A DNA stretch of 64,000 bases, from positions 2,232,001 through 2,296,000 of the forward strand of contig NZ_CP113067.1 in the NCBI RefSeq assembly GCF_026625865.1, read 5' to 3'. The translations under genes were made by a program, and so were the position numbers. This document shows, one piece after another, positions 21,988-33,826 of the stretch (positions are counted from its first letter, which is position 1; every line of letters begins with the position of its first letter). Source of the stretch: Microbacterium sp. SL75 (GTDB lineage Bacteria; Actinomycetota; Actinomycetes; Actinomycetales; Microbacteriaceae). A model generated the notes under the pieces. The model was given only the letters and a program-made list of their open reading frames with translations, did no database searches and had not been told where the DNA came from.

Positions 21988-23436
21988 GTGTCCGCCTCGC
22001 TTTCCGCGCTCGTGCCCGCCTGGCTCACCGCCCCGGCCGAAGCGAACGAGCTCGTCTCCTCCGTCTGGCCCGCCTCGGCGCACCGCGTCGCCGACGGCTC
22101 CGTCGAGGTCGGCGGGGTCTCGGTCTTCGACCTCCGCGACCGCTTCGGAACGCCGCTCTACGTTCTCGACGAGCACGAGGTGCGTGCTCACGCTCGTCGT
22201 GCTCGCTCCGCCTTCGATTCCGCGGCCGCACGCCACGGCATCCGGGCTCGTGTCTACTACGCCGGCAAGGCCTTCCTCTCTGCCGAGGTCGTGCGCTGGG
22301 TCGTCGCCGAGGGCCTCTCGGTCGATGTCTGCACCCGCGGGGAGCTCGAGGTCGCCCTCGCCGGGGGCGCCGAGCCCGCGCGCCTGGGCTTTCACGGCAA
22401 CAACAAGAGCGTGAGCGAGCTCGAGCGCGCCGTCGAGGTCGGCATCGGTTCGGTCGTGGTCGACAGCCCGATCGAGATCGAGCGTCTCGCCGCGATCGCC
22501 GCGCGGCGCGGCGCCGTGCAGTCGGTGCTCGTGCGCGTGCGCACGGGCGTGCACGCCGAGACCCACGCGTTCCTGGCCACGGCCCACGAAGACCAGAAGT
22601 TCGGCTTCTCGCTCGAGGGGGCGGCCGAGGCCGTCGCCCGCATCCGCGAGCTGTCGAGTCTGCGGTTCGTGGGGCTGCACGCGCACATCGGTTCGCAGAT
22701 CTTCGACTCCTCCGGTTTCCGGGAGTCGGCCGCGCGTCTGGTCGACCTGCACGCCGATCTGCTGGCCGGGGGAGAGATCCCCCTTCTCAACGTCGGCGGC
22801 GGCTTCGGCATCTCCTACACCTCGGTCGACGACCCGAAGCCCATCGAAGAGATCGCCGACGGCATCGTCGATGCCATCGCCGACGAGTGCGCGGTGCGCG
22901 GCATCCCGATGCCCGATGTCGCCACCGAACCGGGTCGCGTCATCGTCGGTCAGGCCGGCATCACGCTCTACGAGGTGGGCACGGTCAAGACCGTGACCGC
23001 GGGGGAGGACCTCGACCGCACCTACGTCAGCGTCGACGGCGGTATGAGCGACAACGCCCGCCCCGCGCTGTACGGCGCCGATTTCTCGGCGCGCCTCGTC
23101 TCGCGCACGAGTTCCGCGACCCCGGCGCTCTCGCGCGTCGTCGGCCGCCACTGCGAGTCCGGGGACATCGTGGTGGATGCCGAGTACCTTCCGGCCGATG
23201 TGACCCCGGGCGATCTGCTCGCGGTGCCCGCCACCGGCGCCTACTGCTTCTCTCTCGCGAGCAATTACAACTACACGCCGCGCCCGCCGGTCGTCGCGGT
23301 CCGTGACGGTCAGGCTCGCGTGATCGTGCGCGGCGAGAGCATCGACGACCTGCTCTCGCGCGACGCCGCCATCCCGGCATCCGATTCATCCTTCTCACGC
23401 GGCACGACCGCATCACCCCACGGAGACACCGAATGA
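21988..23436 (+). CDS. lysA: Diaminopimelate decarboxylase
   Basis: 482 residues, PLP-dependent; converts meso-diaminopimelate to lysine. The PLP lysine is in YYAGKAFLS (near 93), with HIGSQIFD, the glycine-rich LNVGGGFGI and EPGR(VIVG) binding phosphate. The 35-residue N-terminal extension (APAWLTAPAEANELVSSVWP) is typical of actinobacterial LysA and supports GTG 21988, although no Shine-Dalgarno precedes it. Overlaps hom by ATGA. First gene of lysA-hom-thrC-thrB. Confidence 0.96.
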   Translation: MSASLSALVPAWLTAPAEANELVSSVWPASAHRVADGSVEVGGVSVFDLRDRFGTPLYVLDEHEVRAHARRARSAFDSAAARHGIRARVYYAGKAFLSAEVVRWVVAEGLSVDVCTRGELEVALAGGAEPARLGFHGNNKSVSELERAVEVGIGSVVVDSPIEIERLAAIAARRGAVQSVLVRVRTGVHAETHAFLATAHEDQKFGFSLEGAAEAVARIRELSSLRFVGLHAHIGSQIFDSSGFRESAARLVDLHADLLAGGEIPLLNVGGGFGISYTSVDDPKPIEEIADGIVDAIADECAVRGIPMPDVATEPGRVIVGQAGITLYEVGTVKTVTAGEDLDRTYVSVDGGMSDNARPALYGADFSARLVSRTSSATPALSRVVGRHCESGDIVVDAEYLPADVTPGDLLAVPATGAYCFSLASNYNYTPRPPVVAVRDGQARVIVRGESIDDLLSRDAAIPASDSSFSRGTTASPHGDTE

Positions 23437-24788
23437 CCGACTACCGCACGCTCCGCGTGGCGCTTCTCGGCGCCGGCGCCGTCGGCTCGCAGGTCGCCGA
23501 CCTGCTGCTCAAGCACGGCGACGAGCTCGCCGATCGCGCGGGCGCCAAGCTCGAACTCGCCGGCATCGCCGTGCGCAACCTCGACGCGAAGCGCGACGTC
23601 GACCTCCCGCAGGAGCTCTACACCACCGACGCCGAGACCCTCATCGTGGGCTCCGACATCGTCATCGAGCTGATGGGCGGGATCGAGCCCGCCCGCACCC
23701 AGGTGCTGCACGCGATCGCCTCGGGCGCCGACGTCGTCACCGCGAACAAGGCGCTGCTGGCCACGCACGGCTCCGAGGTCTTCGAGGCCGCCGACCAGGT
23801 CGGCGCCGAGGTGTACTACGAGGCCGCCGCAGCCGGTGCCATCCCGATCATCCGGCCGCTGCGCGACTCGCTCGCCGGCGACCGCGTCGTGCGCATCATG
23901 GGCATCGTCAACGGCACGACGAACTACATCCTCGACCGCATGGACACCGAGGGCGCCGACTTCGCCGACGTCCTCGCCCAGGCACAGGCCCTCGGGTACG
24001 CCGAGGCCGACCCCACCGCCGACGTCGAGGGCTACGACGCCGCGCAGAAGGCGGCGATCCTCGCGAGCCTCGCGTTCCACACGACCGTGCCCCTCGACGC
24101 CGTCCACCGCGAGGGCATCACCTCGGTCGACGCCGCGATGATCGAGTCGGCGCGTCACGCCGGGTACGTCATCAAGCTTCTCGCGGTGTGCGAGCGCCTG
24201 GCCGCCGGTGTCGACGGCACCGAGTCGATCTCGGTGCGCGTGTACCCGGCCCTGGTCGAGCGCACTCATCCCCTCGCGAGCGTGCACGGTGCGAACAACG
24301 CCGTCTTCGTGCAGGCCGAGGCCGCGGGCGATCTCATGTTCTACGGTGCCGGCGCCGGTGGCGTGCAGACCGCTTCGGCCGTGCTCGGCGACGTCGTGTC
24401 GGCCGCCCGCCGTCATATCGCCGGCGGTGTGGGCGTGGGCGAGTCGACCCGCGCGAACCTCCCGGCCGTGCCGATCGGGCACGTCATCACGCGCTACCAG
24501 ATCACGCTCGAGGTCGACGATCAGCCGGGCGTCCTCGCGACGGTCGCCGGGATCCTCAGCGAGGGGCGCGTGTCGATCGCAACCGTCGAGCAGACGGTCA
24601 TCGACTCGTCTCCGGATGCCGCAGACTCGGGCGCTTCGACAGGCTCAGCGACCGGAGCGGGATCCGCCCGCCTGGTCATCGGAACACACAAGGCCCGCGA
24701 GCAGGATTTGAGCGAGACCGTCGAGCGTCTCGCCGCGAGCGGCGTCGTCGAGCGCGTGGTCTCCGTGCTGCGTGTGGAAGGGAACTGA
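23433..24788 (+). CDS. hom: Homoserine dehydrogenase
   Basis: 451 residues. Rossmann motif [13 protein letters not shown] (about 9-21), nicotinamide-site residues [10 protein letters not shown], catalytic-domain VNGTTNYIL and [18 protein letters not shown]. The C-terminal ACT domain (about 356-450; [15 protein letters not shown]) mediates threonine feedback. Residues about 390-412 are a Ser/Ala/Gly-rich insert within the ACT domain, encoded partly by a repeat element (24632-24655). It reduces aspartate semialdehyde to homoserine and is coupled to lysA. Confidence 0.96.
   Translation: MTDYRTLRVALLGAGAVGSQVADLLLKHGDELADRAGAKLELAGIAVRNLDAKRDVDLPQELYTTDAETLIVGSDIVIELMGGIEPARTQVLHAIASGADVVTANKALLATHGSEVFEAADQVGAEVYYEAAAAGAIPIIRPLRDSLAGDRVVRIMGIVNGTTNYILDRMDTEGADFADVLAQAQALGYAEADPTADVEGYDAAQKAAILASLAFHTTVPLDAVHREGITSVDAAMIESARHAGYVIKLLAVCERLAAGVDGTESISVRVYPALVERTHPLASVHGANNAVFVQAEAAGDLMFYGAGAGGVQTASAVLGDVVSAARRHIAGGVGVGESTRANLPAVPIGHVITRYQITLEVDDQPGVLATVAGILSEGRVSIATVEQTVIDSSPDAADSGASTGSATGAGSARLVIGTHKAREQDLSETVERLAASGVVERVVSVLRVEGN
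24632..24655 (+). repeat. Dispersed repeat element inside hom
   Basis: CGCTTCGACAGGCTCAGCGA plus CCGG matches a short sequence, CTTCGACAGGCTCAG with G-rich or GACC flanks, that I know as a common intergenic half-palindrome in Microbacterium and relatives. Here it sits in frame in the ACT domain and encodes Ala-Ser-Thr-Gly-Ser-Ala-Thr-Gly. Confidence 0.6.
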
Positions 24789-24789
24789 C

Positions 24790-25872
24790 ATGGCACACCT
24801 CTGGGGCGGAGTCCTCCGCGAATACGCCGATCGTCTGGGTGTCACCGACGCCTCCACCGTCGTCACCCTCGGCGAGGGCGGTACGCCGCTGCTGCCGGCA
24901 CCCGCGCTGTCACGTCGTACGGGCGCCGACGTCTGGGTCAAGTACGAGGGAATGAACCCCACCGGGTCGTTCAAAGACCGCGGCATGACGGTGGCGCTCT
25001 CGCGTGCGGTCGAGCACGGCGCCAAGGCCGTCATCTGCGCCTCGACCGGCAACACCTCGGCTTCGGCGGCGGCGTACGCCGCGCACGCCGGCATCACCGC
25101 CGCGGTGCTCGTGCCCGAGGGCAAGATCGCCATGGGCAAGCTCAGCCAGGCCGTCGCCCACAACGGCCGGCTCATCCAGATCCGGGGCAACTTCGACGAC
25201 TGCCTCGAGATCGCGCGCGAGCTCGCCGACCACTACCCGGTGCACCTGGTCAACTCGGTCAACCCCGACCGCATCGAGGGGCAGAAGACGGCGGCCTACG
25301 AGGTCGTCGAGGTCCTCGGCGACGCTCCCGACTTCCACTTCATCCCGGTCGGCAACGCCGGCAACTACACCGCGTACTCGCGCGGCTATCGCGAAGAGGC
25401 CGCCCGCGGCGTCGCCACCCGCGTGCCGCGCATGTTCGGCTTCCAGGCCGCCGGCTCCGCACCTCTCGTGCGCGGCGAGGTCGTCAGGCAGCCCGAGACC
25501 ATCGCCAGCGCGATTCGCATCGGAAACCCCGCGTCCTGGGAGCTTGCCCTCGAGGCACGCGACGCCACCGACGGCTACTTCGGCGCGATCGACGACGCCG
25601 GCATCCTCGAGGCGCAGAAGATCCTCGCCGGCGAGGTGGGCATCTTCGTCGAGCCGGCCTCCGCGATCAGCGTCGCGGGTCTGCTCGAACGTGCCGAGGC
25701 CGGGGTCATCCCGGCCGGCGCCAAGGTCGTCCTCACCGTCACCGGTCACGGCCTGAAGGACCCCCAGTGGGCCCTGCGCCGCGCCGACGGCACGGACGTC
25801 TCGCCCACGGTCGTTGACGCCGCCACCTCGGAGGTCGCCTCCGTGCTCGACCTGCAGCCGGTGACCGCGTGA
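24790..25872 (+). CDS. thrC: Threonine synthase
   Basis: 360 residues, PLP-dependent; makes threonine from O-phosphohomoserine. The PLP lysine lies in [11 protein letters not shown] (near 61), [15 protein letters not shown] binds phosphate, and [14 protein letters not shown] is characteristic of the short threonine synthase type. ATG 24790 lies 1 nt after the hom stop; an upstream in-frame ATG would add residues overlapping hom and is unlikely. GTGA overlap with thrB. Confidence 0.96.
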   Translation: MAHLWGGVLREYADRLGVTDASTVVTLGEGGTPLLPAPALSRRTGADVWVKYEGMNPTGSFKDRGMTVALSRAVEHGAKAVICASTGNTSASAAAYAAHAGITAAVLVPEGKIAMGKLSQAVAHNGRLIQIRGNFDDCLEIARELADHYPVHLVNSVNPDRIEGQKTAAYEVVEVLGDAPDFHFIPVGNAGNYTAYSRGYREEAARGVATRVPRMFGFQAAGSAPLVRGEVVRQPETIASAIRIGNPASWELALEARDATDGYFGAIDDAGILEAQKILAGEVGIFVEPASAISVAGLLERAEAGVIPAGAKVVLTVTGHGLKDPQWALRRADGTDVSPTVVDAATSEVASVLDLQPVTA

Positions 25873-26801
25873 GCCCAGGCCCCGGTCGTCGGGTCGCCGT
25901 TCGCGTTCCCGCCACCAGCGCGAACCTCGGGCCCGGCTTCGACACCCTCGGCCTCGCCCTGAGCGTGTACGACGAGCTCGTCGTCGAGCAGCTCGATGCG
26001 GACCGCCTCGAGATCGAGGTGGAGGGGGAGGGCGCGATTGACGTCCCCCGCGACGCCTCGCACCTCGTGGTGCGCGCGATGGCGCACACGTACGCCTCGG
26101 TCGGTCGTTCCCTTCCGGGACTGCGGCTGACGGCGCACAACGTCATTCCGCACGGGCGCGGCATGGGATCGTCCGGGGCCGCCGTGGTCGCGGGCATCCT
26201 GGCCGCGAAGGGTCTGCTCGAGGGAGAGGTCGCCTTCAGCGACGTCGACCTGCTGCGCCTCGCCACCGAGATGGAGGGGCACCCCGACAACGTGGCACCG
26301 GGTCTCTTCGGCGGACTCACGATCGCGTGGATGGATGCCGAGGGCCCCCAGCACAAGCAGCTCATCGTGCACCGTGGCGTGTCGCCGCTCGTCTTCGTGC
26401 CGAGCTTCACGATGTCGACCGCCGTGGCGCGGAGCCTGCAGCCGCTGCAGGTGCCGCGCGAGGACGCGGTGTTCAACGTCTCGCGCTCGGCCCTTCTGAT
26501 CGCGGCGATGACGCAGAGCCCCGAACTGCTGATGGCAGCGACCGAAGACAAGCTGCACCAGAACTATCGCGCGCAGGCCATGCCCGAGACCGACCGTCTC
26601 GTGCGGGCGCTCCGCGCCGAGGGCTACGCCGCCGTCGTTTCGGGCGCCGGGCCCAGCGTGCTCGTGCTCGCCGACGGCCCGGGGCAGCGACTTGCAGCCG
26701 CAGATCTTATGGCATCCGTCGTCGACACCCCGTGGCAGGCCCTCATGCTCGCCGTCGACGTCAAGGGTGGTACAGTGAAAAACGCAGAGGGTTCCGCGTA
26801 A
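25869..26801 (+). CDS. thrB: Homoserine kinase
   Basis: 310 residues of the GHMP kinase superfamily. Motif 1 is [20 protein letters not shown] (about 12-31), motif 2 the ATP loop [14 protein letters not shown] (about 95), motif 3 [15 protein letters not shown] (about 256). It phosphorylates homoserine before thrC acts. GTG 25869 overlaps the thrC stop. The last codons contain the extended -10 promoter element for rho. Confidence 0.96.
   Translation: MSPGPGRRVAVRVPATSANLGPGFDTLGLALSVYDELVVEQLDADRLEIEVEGEGAIDVPRDASHLVVRAMAHTYASVGRSLPGLRLTAHNVIPHGRGMGSSGAAVVAGILAAKGLLEGEVAFSDVDLLRLATEMEGHPDNVAPGLFGGLTIAWMDAEGPQHKQLIVHRGVSPLVFVPSFTMSTAVARSLQPLQVPREDAVFNVSRSALLIAAMTQSPELLMAATEDKLHQNYRAQAMPETDRLVRALRAEGYAAVVSGAGPSVLVLADGPGQRLAAADLMASVVDTPWQALMLAVDVKGGTVKNAEGSA
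26768..26776 (+). promoter_or_regulatory. Extended -10 promoter for rho inside thrB
   Basis: TGGTACAGT is an extended -10 (TG-n-TACAGT, hexamer 26771-26776) in the last codons of thrB. It would give rho a leader of about 170 nt (to 26954), long enough for the autoregulation known for rho genes. No clear terminator separates thrB from rho. Confidence 0.55.
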
Positions 26802-26954
26802 CTTCGCGAATCTGAGCCTCTGCACCACCTGCGAAATCCGCAACACATCGCGAACCCGGTATCGGCTGCAGTCTCCCGAACCGCTGGTGTCCTTCGTCTG
26901 CGTTCTGCATGGCGAAGCGCGATCTGATCACGTTTCATTTTCTGAGGAGCACTC

Positions 26955-29111
<2,157 letters not shown>

Positions 29112-29128
29112 TCGGGGCGGGAGACGCG

Positions 29129-30220
29129 ATGTCGGAGCCCGCGATGTTCGAGTCGGTCCGCGGACTGCTCGAGGAGCACAAGGCCGTCCAGGAAGAGCTC
29201 TCCGACCCGGCCGTGCACGCGGACGCCGCGCGCGCCAAGCGCGTCAACCGGCGTTATGCCGAGTTGTCGCGGATCGTGACGGCGCACGAGGCGTGGGTCT
29301 CGGCATCCGATGATCTCGAGGCCGCCCGCGAGCTCGCCCGCGAGGACGAGGCGTTCGCCGACGAGGTGCCGGGTCTCGAGGAGCGGGTCGCCGAGACGCA
29401 GGAGCGTCTGCGACGTCTGCTCATCCCGCGCGACCCCGACGACGCCCGCGACGTCATCATGGAGATCAAGGGCGGCGAGGGGGGAGCCGAGAGCGCCCTC
29501 TTCGCGGCCGACCTGCTGCGCATGTACCTGCAGTACGCGGCATCCATGGGTTGGAAGACCGAGCTCCTCGAGCGCACGGAGTCCGACCTCGGCGGCTACA
29601 AGGACGTGCAGGTCGCGATCAAGGGGTCCTCGAGCGACCCGGCCCAGGGAGTGTGGGCGCACCTGAAGTACGAGGGCGGCGTGCACCGCGTGCAGCGCGT
29701 GCCGGCCACCGAGTCGCAGGGGCGCATCCACACCTCCACCACGGGCGTGCTCGTCTTCCCCGAGGTCGACGAGCCCGAAGAGGTCGCGATCGACCCCAAC
29801 GACCTGAAGATCGACGTCTTCCGCTCGTCGGGCCCCGGTGGTCAGTCCGTCAACACGACAGACTCCGCCGTGCGCATCACCCACGTTCCCACCGGGATCG
29901 TCGTGTCGATGCAGAACGAGAAGTCGCAGCTGCAGAACCGCGAGGCCGGCATGCGCGTGCTGCGCGCCCGCCTTCTCGCCAAGCAGCAGGAGGAGCGCGA
30001 CGCCGTCGCCGCCGATGCGCGCAAGTCGCAGATCCGCGGCATGGATCGCTCCGAGCGCATCCGCACCTACAACTTCCCCGAGAACCGCATCGCCGATCAC
30101 CGCACCGGGTACAAGGCGTACAACCTCGACCAGGTGATGGACGGCGCCCTCGGCCCGATCATCGAGTCGGCCATCACGGCCGACGAAGAAGCGCGGCTCG
30201 CGGCCCTCGCCGACTCCTAA
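29129..30220 (+). CDS. prfA: Peptide chain release factor 1
   Basis: 363 residues. The catalytic GGQ is in [14 protein letters not shown] (near 238), glutamine-methylated by PrmC in other bacteria. The stop-codon-reading loop corresponds to RVPATESQG (near 190). Recognises UAA and UAG at the ribosomal A site. It follows rho by 17 nt. prmC, normally next, lies 4.6 kb downstream. Confidence 0.97.
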   Translation: MSEPAMFESVRGLLEEHKAVQEELSDPAVHADAARAKRVNRRYAELSRIVTAHEAWVSASDDLEAARELAREDEAFADEVPGLEERVAETQERLRRLLIPRDPDDARDVIMEIKGGEGGAESALFAADLLRMYLQYAASMGWKTELLERTESDLGGYKDVQVAIKGSSSDPAQGVWAHLKYEGGVHRVQRVPATESQGRIHTSTTGVLVFPEVDEPEEVAIDPNDLKIDVFRSSGPGGQSVNTTDSAVRITHVPTGIVVSMQNEKSQLQNREAGMRVLRARLLAKQQEERDAVAADARKSQIRGMDRSERIRTYNFPENRIADHRTGYKAYNLDQVMDGALGPIIESAITADEEARLAALADS

Positions 30221-30226
30221 GCTCGG

Positions 30227-30823
30227 GTGGTGCCCACCGCCGCTCAGATCGTGTCGTTCGACGACACCCCGCCCCCGCCCGGGCTCTCGCCGTGGGTCGG
30301 TCCCGCCGAGCAGGTCCGGCAGATCGAGATCGTGGATCCGGATGCCGCGTGGCCCGAGATCTTCGAGGTGCTCCGCTCCCGCATCGTCGGTGCGCTGGGT
30401 GACCGCGTCCTCGAGATCGAACACATCGGCTCGACGTCGGTGCCGGGGCTGGCCGCCAAGCCGATCATCGACATCGACCTGACGGTCGCCGACCCCGACG
30501 ACGAGGACGCCTTCGTCCCTGCCCTCGAGGCGCTCGGATTCGTGCTGCGCGTGCGCGAGCCGTGGTGGCTGGGGCACCGCTGCCTGGTCTCGGCGGAGCC
30601 GGCCGCCAACCTGCACGTGTGGCCGCCCGACAGTCCCGAGGCGGCGCGGCACCGCATCTTCCGCGACTGGTTGCGCGCAGACGAGGCCGATCGACAGCGG
30701 TATGCCGCGGTCAAGCGCGAGGTCGCGGCCGACGGCTTGATGAGTGAGTACAACGCCCGCAAACAGGGCGTGATCCGCGAGATCTACGCCCGCGCCTTCG
30801 CGGCGGCGGGCCTGTTGCCCTGA
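30227..30823 (+). CDS. GrpB/UPF0157 family nucleotidyltransferase-like protein
   Basis: 198 residues. The core signature EHIGSTSVPGLAAKPIIDID carries the GS and D-x-D residues of the nucleotidyltransferase fold, followed by HLHVWPP-like NLHVWPPDSPEA and FRDWLRADE. Members lack a firm biochemical role. Two GTG codons (30227 and 30230) are possible starts. It follows prfA by 6 nt and is first of the block inserted before prmC. Confidence 0.85.
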   Translation: MVPTAAQIVSFDDTPPPPGLSPWVGPAEQVRQIEIVDPDAAWPEIFEVLRSRIVGALGDRVLEIEHIGSTSVPGLAAKPIIDIDLTVADPDDEDAFVPALEALGFVLRVREPWWLGHRCLVSAEPAANLHVWPPDSPEAARHRIFRDWLRADEADRQRYAAVKREVAADGLMSEYNARKQGVIREIYARAFAAAGLLP

Positions 30824-30920
30824 CGGGCGCCAATCCGGGACCGCGACACAGGATCCACGGCCGTGACCCGTCCGCAGAGCGCGGCGCGGGCGGATCTCCT
30901 GCGCTGTGCATTGATGGGGG

Positions 30921-32318
30921 TCAGTCGTCCCAGGCGGGCGGGTGGGGGAGAGGGCCACGGCGCCGCTCGAGCTGCGCGGCGAGCGACAGCAGCGTCGCCT
31001 CGCCGCCCGGACGCCCGACGAGCTGGATGGACACGGGGTGGCCGGTGGCGTCCCTGGTCAGCGGCACCGTCAGCGCGGGTAGCCCCGCGACGTTGACGAA
31101 GCTCGAATACGGCGCGTACTCCACCTGCATCGCGAACGACCGCTCGGGGCCATGTCCGGCGTAAGCCCCCACGGGTTGCGGCCGCTGCGCCAGCGCGGGA
31201 GTGAGCACCGCGTCGAAAGCGGCGAAGTCGGCGATCGTGCGGCGTTCGAACGCGCGCGCCGAGGCCAGACCGCCGAGCAGGTCCAGCGCGGACAGTCGGC
31301 GTCCCTCGCGGACGAGCCACGCCGTCAACGGCTCGACGAGCATCATGTCGTCGTCGCTCAACGGGATCCGCGCTGCGCTCGCTCTCCACAGCACGTGGAA
31401 CAGCGACGCGTAGCCGAAGGGATGCCAGTCGGCATCCGCCACGGCATGTCCGGCGTCGCTGAGCCAGGCGGCGGCCGTGTCGAAGGCGGTGCGGGCGTCG
31501 GCGTCGAGCACGATGTCCTCGTCGTCGTCCCACGGTGACACGGTCGTGATCCCCACGCGCAACGCTCCCGGTCGCCGCCGGGCGGCCTCGACGAACGGTC
31601 CCGTGCCGGGCGCCGCCGTGGCGTACGTGAACGGCGCGAGGCCGACGAGCGCGTCGAGCAGCAGCCCGGCGTCCTCTGCCGAGCGGGCGATCGGTCCGGT
31701 CACCGACAGGCCGTCCGGGGAGTCGAAGCCGGATCCGATCGGTAGCCGCCCCCGCGACGGTTTGAGTCCGACGACACCCACGGTCGCCGAGGGGATGCGG
31801 ATCGACCCACCGCCATCCGAGCCGACGGCCGCCGGCAAGAGCCCCGCCGCGACGGCGACGGCGGCCCCACCGCTGGATCCGCCCGCCCCGGCCGTGAGGC
31901 GCCACGGATCCCGCGCCGGCGCGTGGATCAGCGGCTCGGTGAACCCGGTGAGTCCGAACTCCGACGTGCTCGTCTTTCCCACGTTGATCGCCCCCGCGGC
32001 ATCCAGCGCTTCGGCAAGGGGATCGGATGCCGTGGGCACGAGGTGCACGCGGGCTCGCGAGCCGTAGCGGGTGGGGACGCCGGCGCGGGCGACGAGGTCC
32101 TTGTCGGCGAGCGGCACACCCCACAGGGGACCGGTGGCGGGGTCGAGGGTGGCAGCGCGGCGCAGCGCGGCATCGGGTGTCACCTCGGCGAAAGCGCCCA
32201 GGTCGGCCAACCGGGCGATGCGGTCGAGGTAATGGGCCGTGAGCTCGCGCGGGTCGAGCGTGCCGTCGGCGAGGCCTCCGACCTGCGCGACGAGCGACAG
32301 GTCGTGCAGGCGGGTCAT
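30921..32318 (-). CDS. Amidase (amidase signature family)
   Basis: 465 residues with the complete Ser-cisSer-Lys triad: lysine in PLADKDLVA (near 75), cis-serine in AGAGGSSGGAAV (near 145), nucleophilic serine in GSDGGGSIRIP (near 168). It hydrolyses an amide of unknown identity; substrate cannot be read from sequence. No GatB or GatC partner is near, so it is not the tRNA amidotransferase. A -10 TAGGCT lies exactly 6 nt before ATG. Confidence 0.9.
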   Translation of the reverse strand: MTRLHDLSLVAQVGGLADGTLDPRELTAHYLDRIARLADLGAFAEVTPDAALRRAATLDPATGPLWGVPLADKDLVARAGVPTRYGSRARVHLVPTASDPLAEALDAAGAINVGKTSTSEFGLTGFTEPLIHAPARDPWRLTAGAGGSSGGAAVAVAAGLLPAAVGSDGGGSIRIPSATVGVVGLKPSRGRLPIGSGFDSPDGLSVTGPIARSAEDAGLLLDALVGLAPFTYATAAPGTGPFVEAARRRPGALRVGITTVSPWDDDEDIVLDADARTAFDTAAAWLSDAGHAVADADWHPFGYASLFHVLWRASAARIPLSDDDMMLVEPLTAWLVREGRRLSALDLLGGLASARAFERRTIADFAAFDAVLTPALAQRPQPVGAYAGHGPERSFAMQVEYAPYSSFVNVAGLPALTVPLTRDATGHPVSIQLVGRPGGEATLLSLAAQLERRRGPLPHPPAWDD

Positions 32319-32324
32319 GTTCCG

Positions 32325-32330
32325 AGCCTA
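32325..32330 (-). promoter_or_regulatory. -10 element of a leaderless amidase transcript
   Basis: On the minus strand TAGGCT ends 6 nt before the amidase ATG at 32318, and no ribosome binding site can fit between. Confidence 0.6.
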
Positions 32331-32469
32331 CGACGGCATCGAGCAGCGCGTCTCTCGCCGACGCCACGCACCGATGCGACCCACGTTCACGCAGCGTCCC
32401 CGTGGACCTGCCTCGCCAGGCCGCACGGGCCGCCTCGTCGCCGGCCCGGCGCCTGTCCACCGCGGACGG

Positions 32470-33192
32470 CTATCCGGCGCGCTCCCACGCCGCGCTGTCC
32501 TCGTCGAGCTGCTCCAGAATCTCGCGGGGCGTCTGCCCGAGGTGGTGACGAAAAGCCCGATGCAGGTGAGACAGGTCGCTGAACCCCCACTTGGCGGCGA
32601 GCTGCGTCATCGTCATCCGCCCGCGCATCGCGCGCAGGTCGTCGGCACACCCCCGCACCCGCACGCGCATGACGGTCTGACCGAAGGTGAGGGGAGCATC
32701 CTCGTACAGCTGATGGAGTTTGCGCACCGAGACGGCGAAGTGCCGCGCGATCGCTGACGGTGAAGTGTCCACGAACCGGATGTGCCTCTCCAGATGGCGC
32801 GCGATGCTGCGACGCAGTTCCTCGTCCCCGCCGTGTTCATCGCTGACGGATCCGGTCGACGCGGAATGCGAGAGTGCGCGGCTCAGAGACGAGACGGCGA
32901 CCCCCACGGCATCCGCTTCGCTGTCGGTCATTCTCGACGCCTGCTCCCACGAGGAGCGCAGGGTGTCGGCGACGACCGCTCCGAGCCCGGTCGCGGCGGA
33001 GAACGCCCGTGCCGTGGCATCCGCCCGCAAGACGTCGGGGATGTCATGAGCCGGTACGCGGAACGACACCGTCCGCCACGGGTCGAGGTAGTCCAGCGTG
33101 AACGCGCGGGTGGCATCCACGATCGAGAACGTCCCCGGACCCGACATGCTGCGTCGGCCGTCCTGCGAGACGACGCAGCGCCCGTCGAGCAT
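32470..33192 (-). CDS. AraC-family regulator, N-terminally short
   Basis: 240 residues. The C-terminal AraC DNA-binding domain is intact (about 140-235): SPSAIARHFAVSVRKLHQLY, then MTMTQLAAKWGFSDLSHLHR and FRHHLGQTPREIL. The N-terminus starts mid-domain (MLDGRCVVSQDGRRSMSGPG), as if the first roughly 80 residues of an AraC-binding-2 sensor domain were lost; full members are about 320 residues. Upstream, the frame stays open only to the stop of cysE and passes through the cysE terminator hairpin without ATG, GTG or TTG. It is probably a decaying gene, or makes a truncated regulator. Confidence 0.65.
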   Translation of the reverse strand: MLDGRCVVSQDGRRSMSGPGTFSIVDATRAFTLDYLDPWRTVSFRVPAHDIPDVLRADATARAFSAATGLGAVVADTLRSSWEQASRMTDSEADAVGVAVSSLSRALSHSASTGSVSDEHGGDEELRRSIARHLERHIRFVDTSPSAIARHFAVSVRKLHQLYEDAPLTFGQTVMRVRVRGCADDLRAMRGRMTMTQLAAKWGFSDLSHLHRAFRHHLGQTPREILEQLDEDSAAWERAG

Positions 33193-33210
33193 CAGGGGTC
33201 TGATCGACCC

Positions 33211-33253
33211 ACCCCCGTGCGGGACCGCGGCGATGGCGGACCCGCACGGGGGT
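33211..33253. terminator. Terminator after cysE
   Basis: ACCCCCGTGCGGGACCGC with GCGGACCCGCACGGGGGT forms an 18-bp stem with one A-A mismatch and a 7-nt loop. It lies just after the cysE stop and just before the truncated AraC gene. Confidence 0.8.
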
Positions 33254-33255
33254 GT

Positions 33256-33825
33256 TCAGATCCAGTACTCGGGCGTCGTCAGCACCGCGCGGGTGTCCTC
33301 GCCGGCACGGCGTTGACGCGCTTTGGCGGGGACGCCGACGAGCACGCTGTCGGCCGGGGCATCCGCGGTCACGACGGCGTTGGCGCCGACGGCGCTGCGG
33401 GCGCCGATCGTGATCGGCCCGAGGATCTTCGCCCCGGCGCCGACCGCGACACCGTCGTGCAGGGTCGGGTGCCTCTTGCCCCCCTCGCGCTGCCGGCCGC
33501 CGAGCGTCACGCCGTGGTACAGCATCACGTCGTCGCCGACCTCGGCCGTCTCGCCGACCACGACACCCATGCCGTGATCGATGAAGAAGCGTCGACCGAT
33601 CGTGGCGCCGGGGTGGATCTCGACCCCGGTGAGCCACCGGGTCACCTGCGACAGGGCCCGCGCCGGGAAGCGCAGACCCCGTCGCCAGAGCCGGTTCGCG
33701 ATGCGGTACGCCCACACGGCGTGAAGCCCCGGGTACAGCAGCGCGATCTCGAGGCCGCCGCGCGCCGCGGGATCGCGGAGCTTGGCCGAGGAGATGTCTT
33801 CGCGGATGCGGGAGAGGACCCCCAC
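33256..33825 (-). CDS. cysE: Serine O-acetyltransferase
   Basis: 189 residues, starting at GTG 33825, one nucleotide after the cysK stop. The short type lacks the long N-terminal helical region of enteric CysE. The left-handed beta-helix includes [19 protein letters not shown] (catalytic His), [20 protein letters not shown] and [11 protein letters not shown], with a C-terminus ending PEYWI; the terminal Ile is the residue that docks into CysK in the cysteine synthase complex. Makes O-acetylserine. Confidence 0.93.
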   Translation of the reverse strand: MGVLSRIREDISSAKLRDPAARGGLEIALLYPGLHAVWAYRIANRLWRRGLRFPARALSQVTRWLTGVEIHPGATIGRRFFIDHGMGVVVGETAEVGDDVMLYHGVTLGGRQREGGKRHPTLHDGVAVGAGAKILGPITIGARSAVGANAVVTADAPADSVLVGVPAKARQRRAGEDTRAVLTTPEYWI

Positions 33826-33826
33826 G

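Noticed and set aside
21933..23306. Open frame overlapping lysA in another frame
   Set aside because: Arg-rich shadow translation; the lysA frame carries all enzyme motifs.
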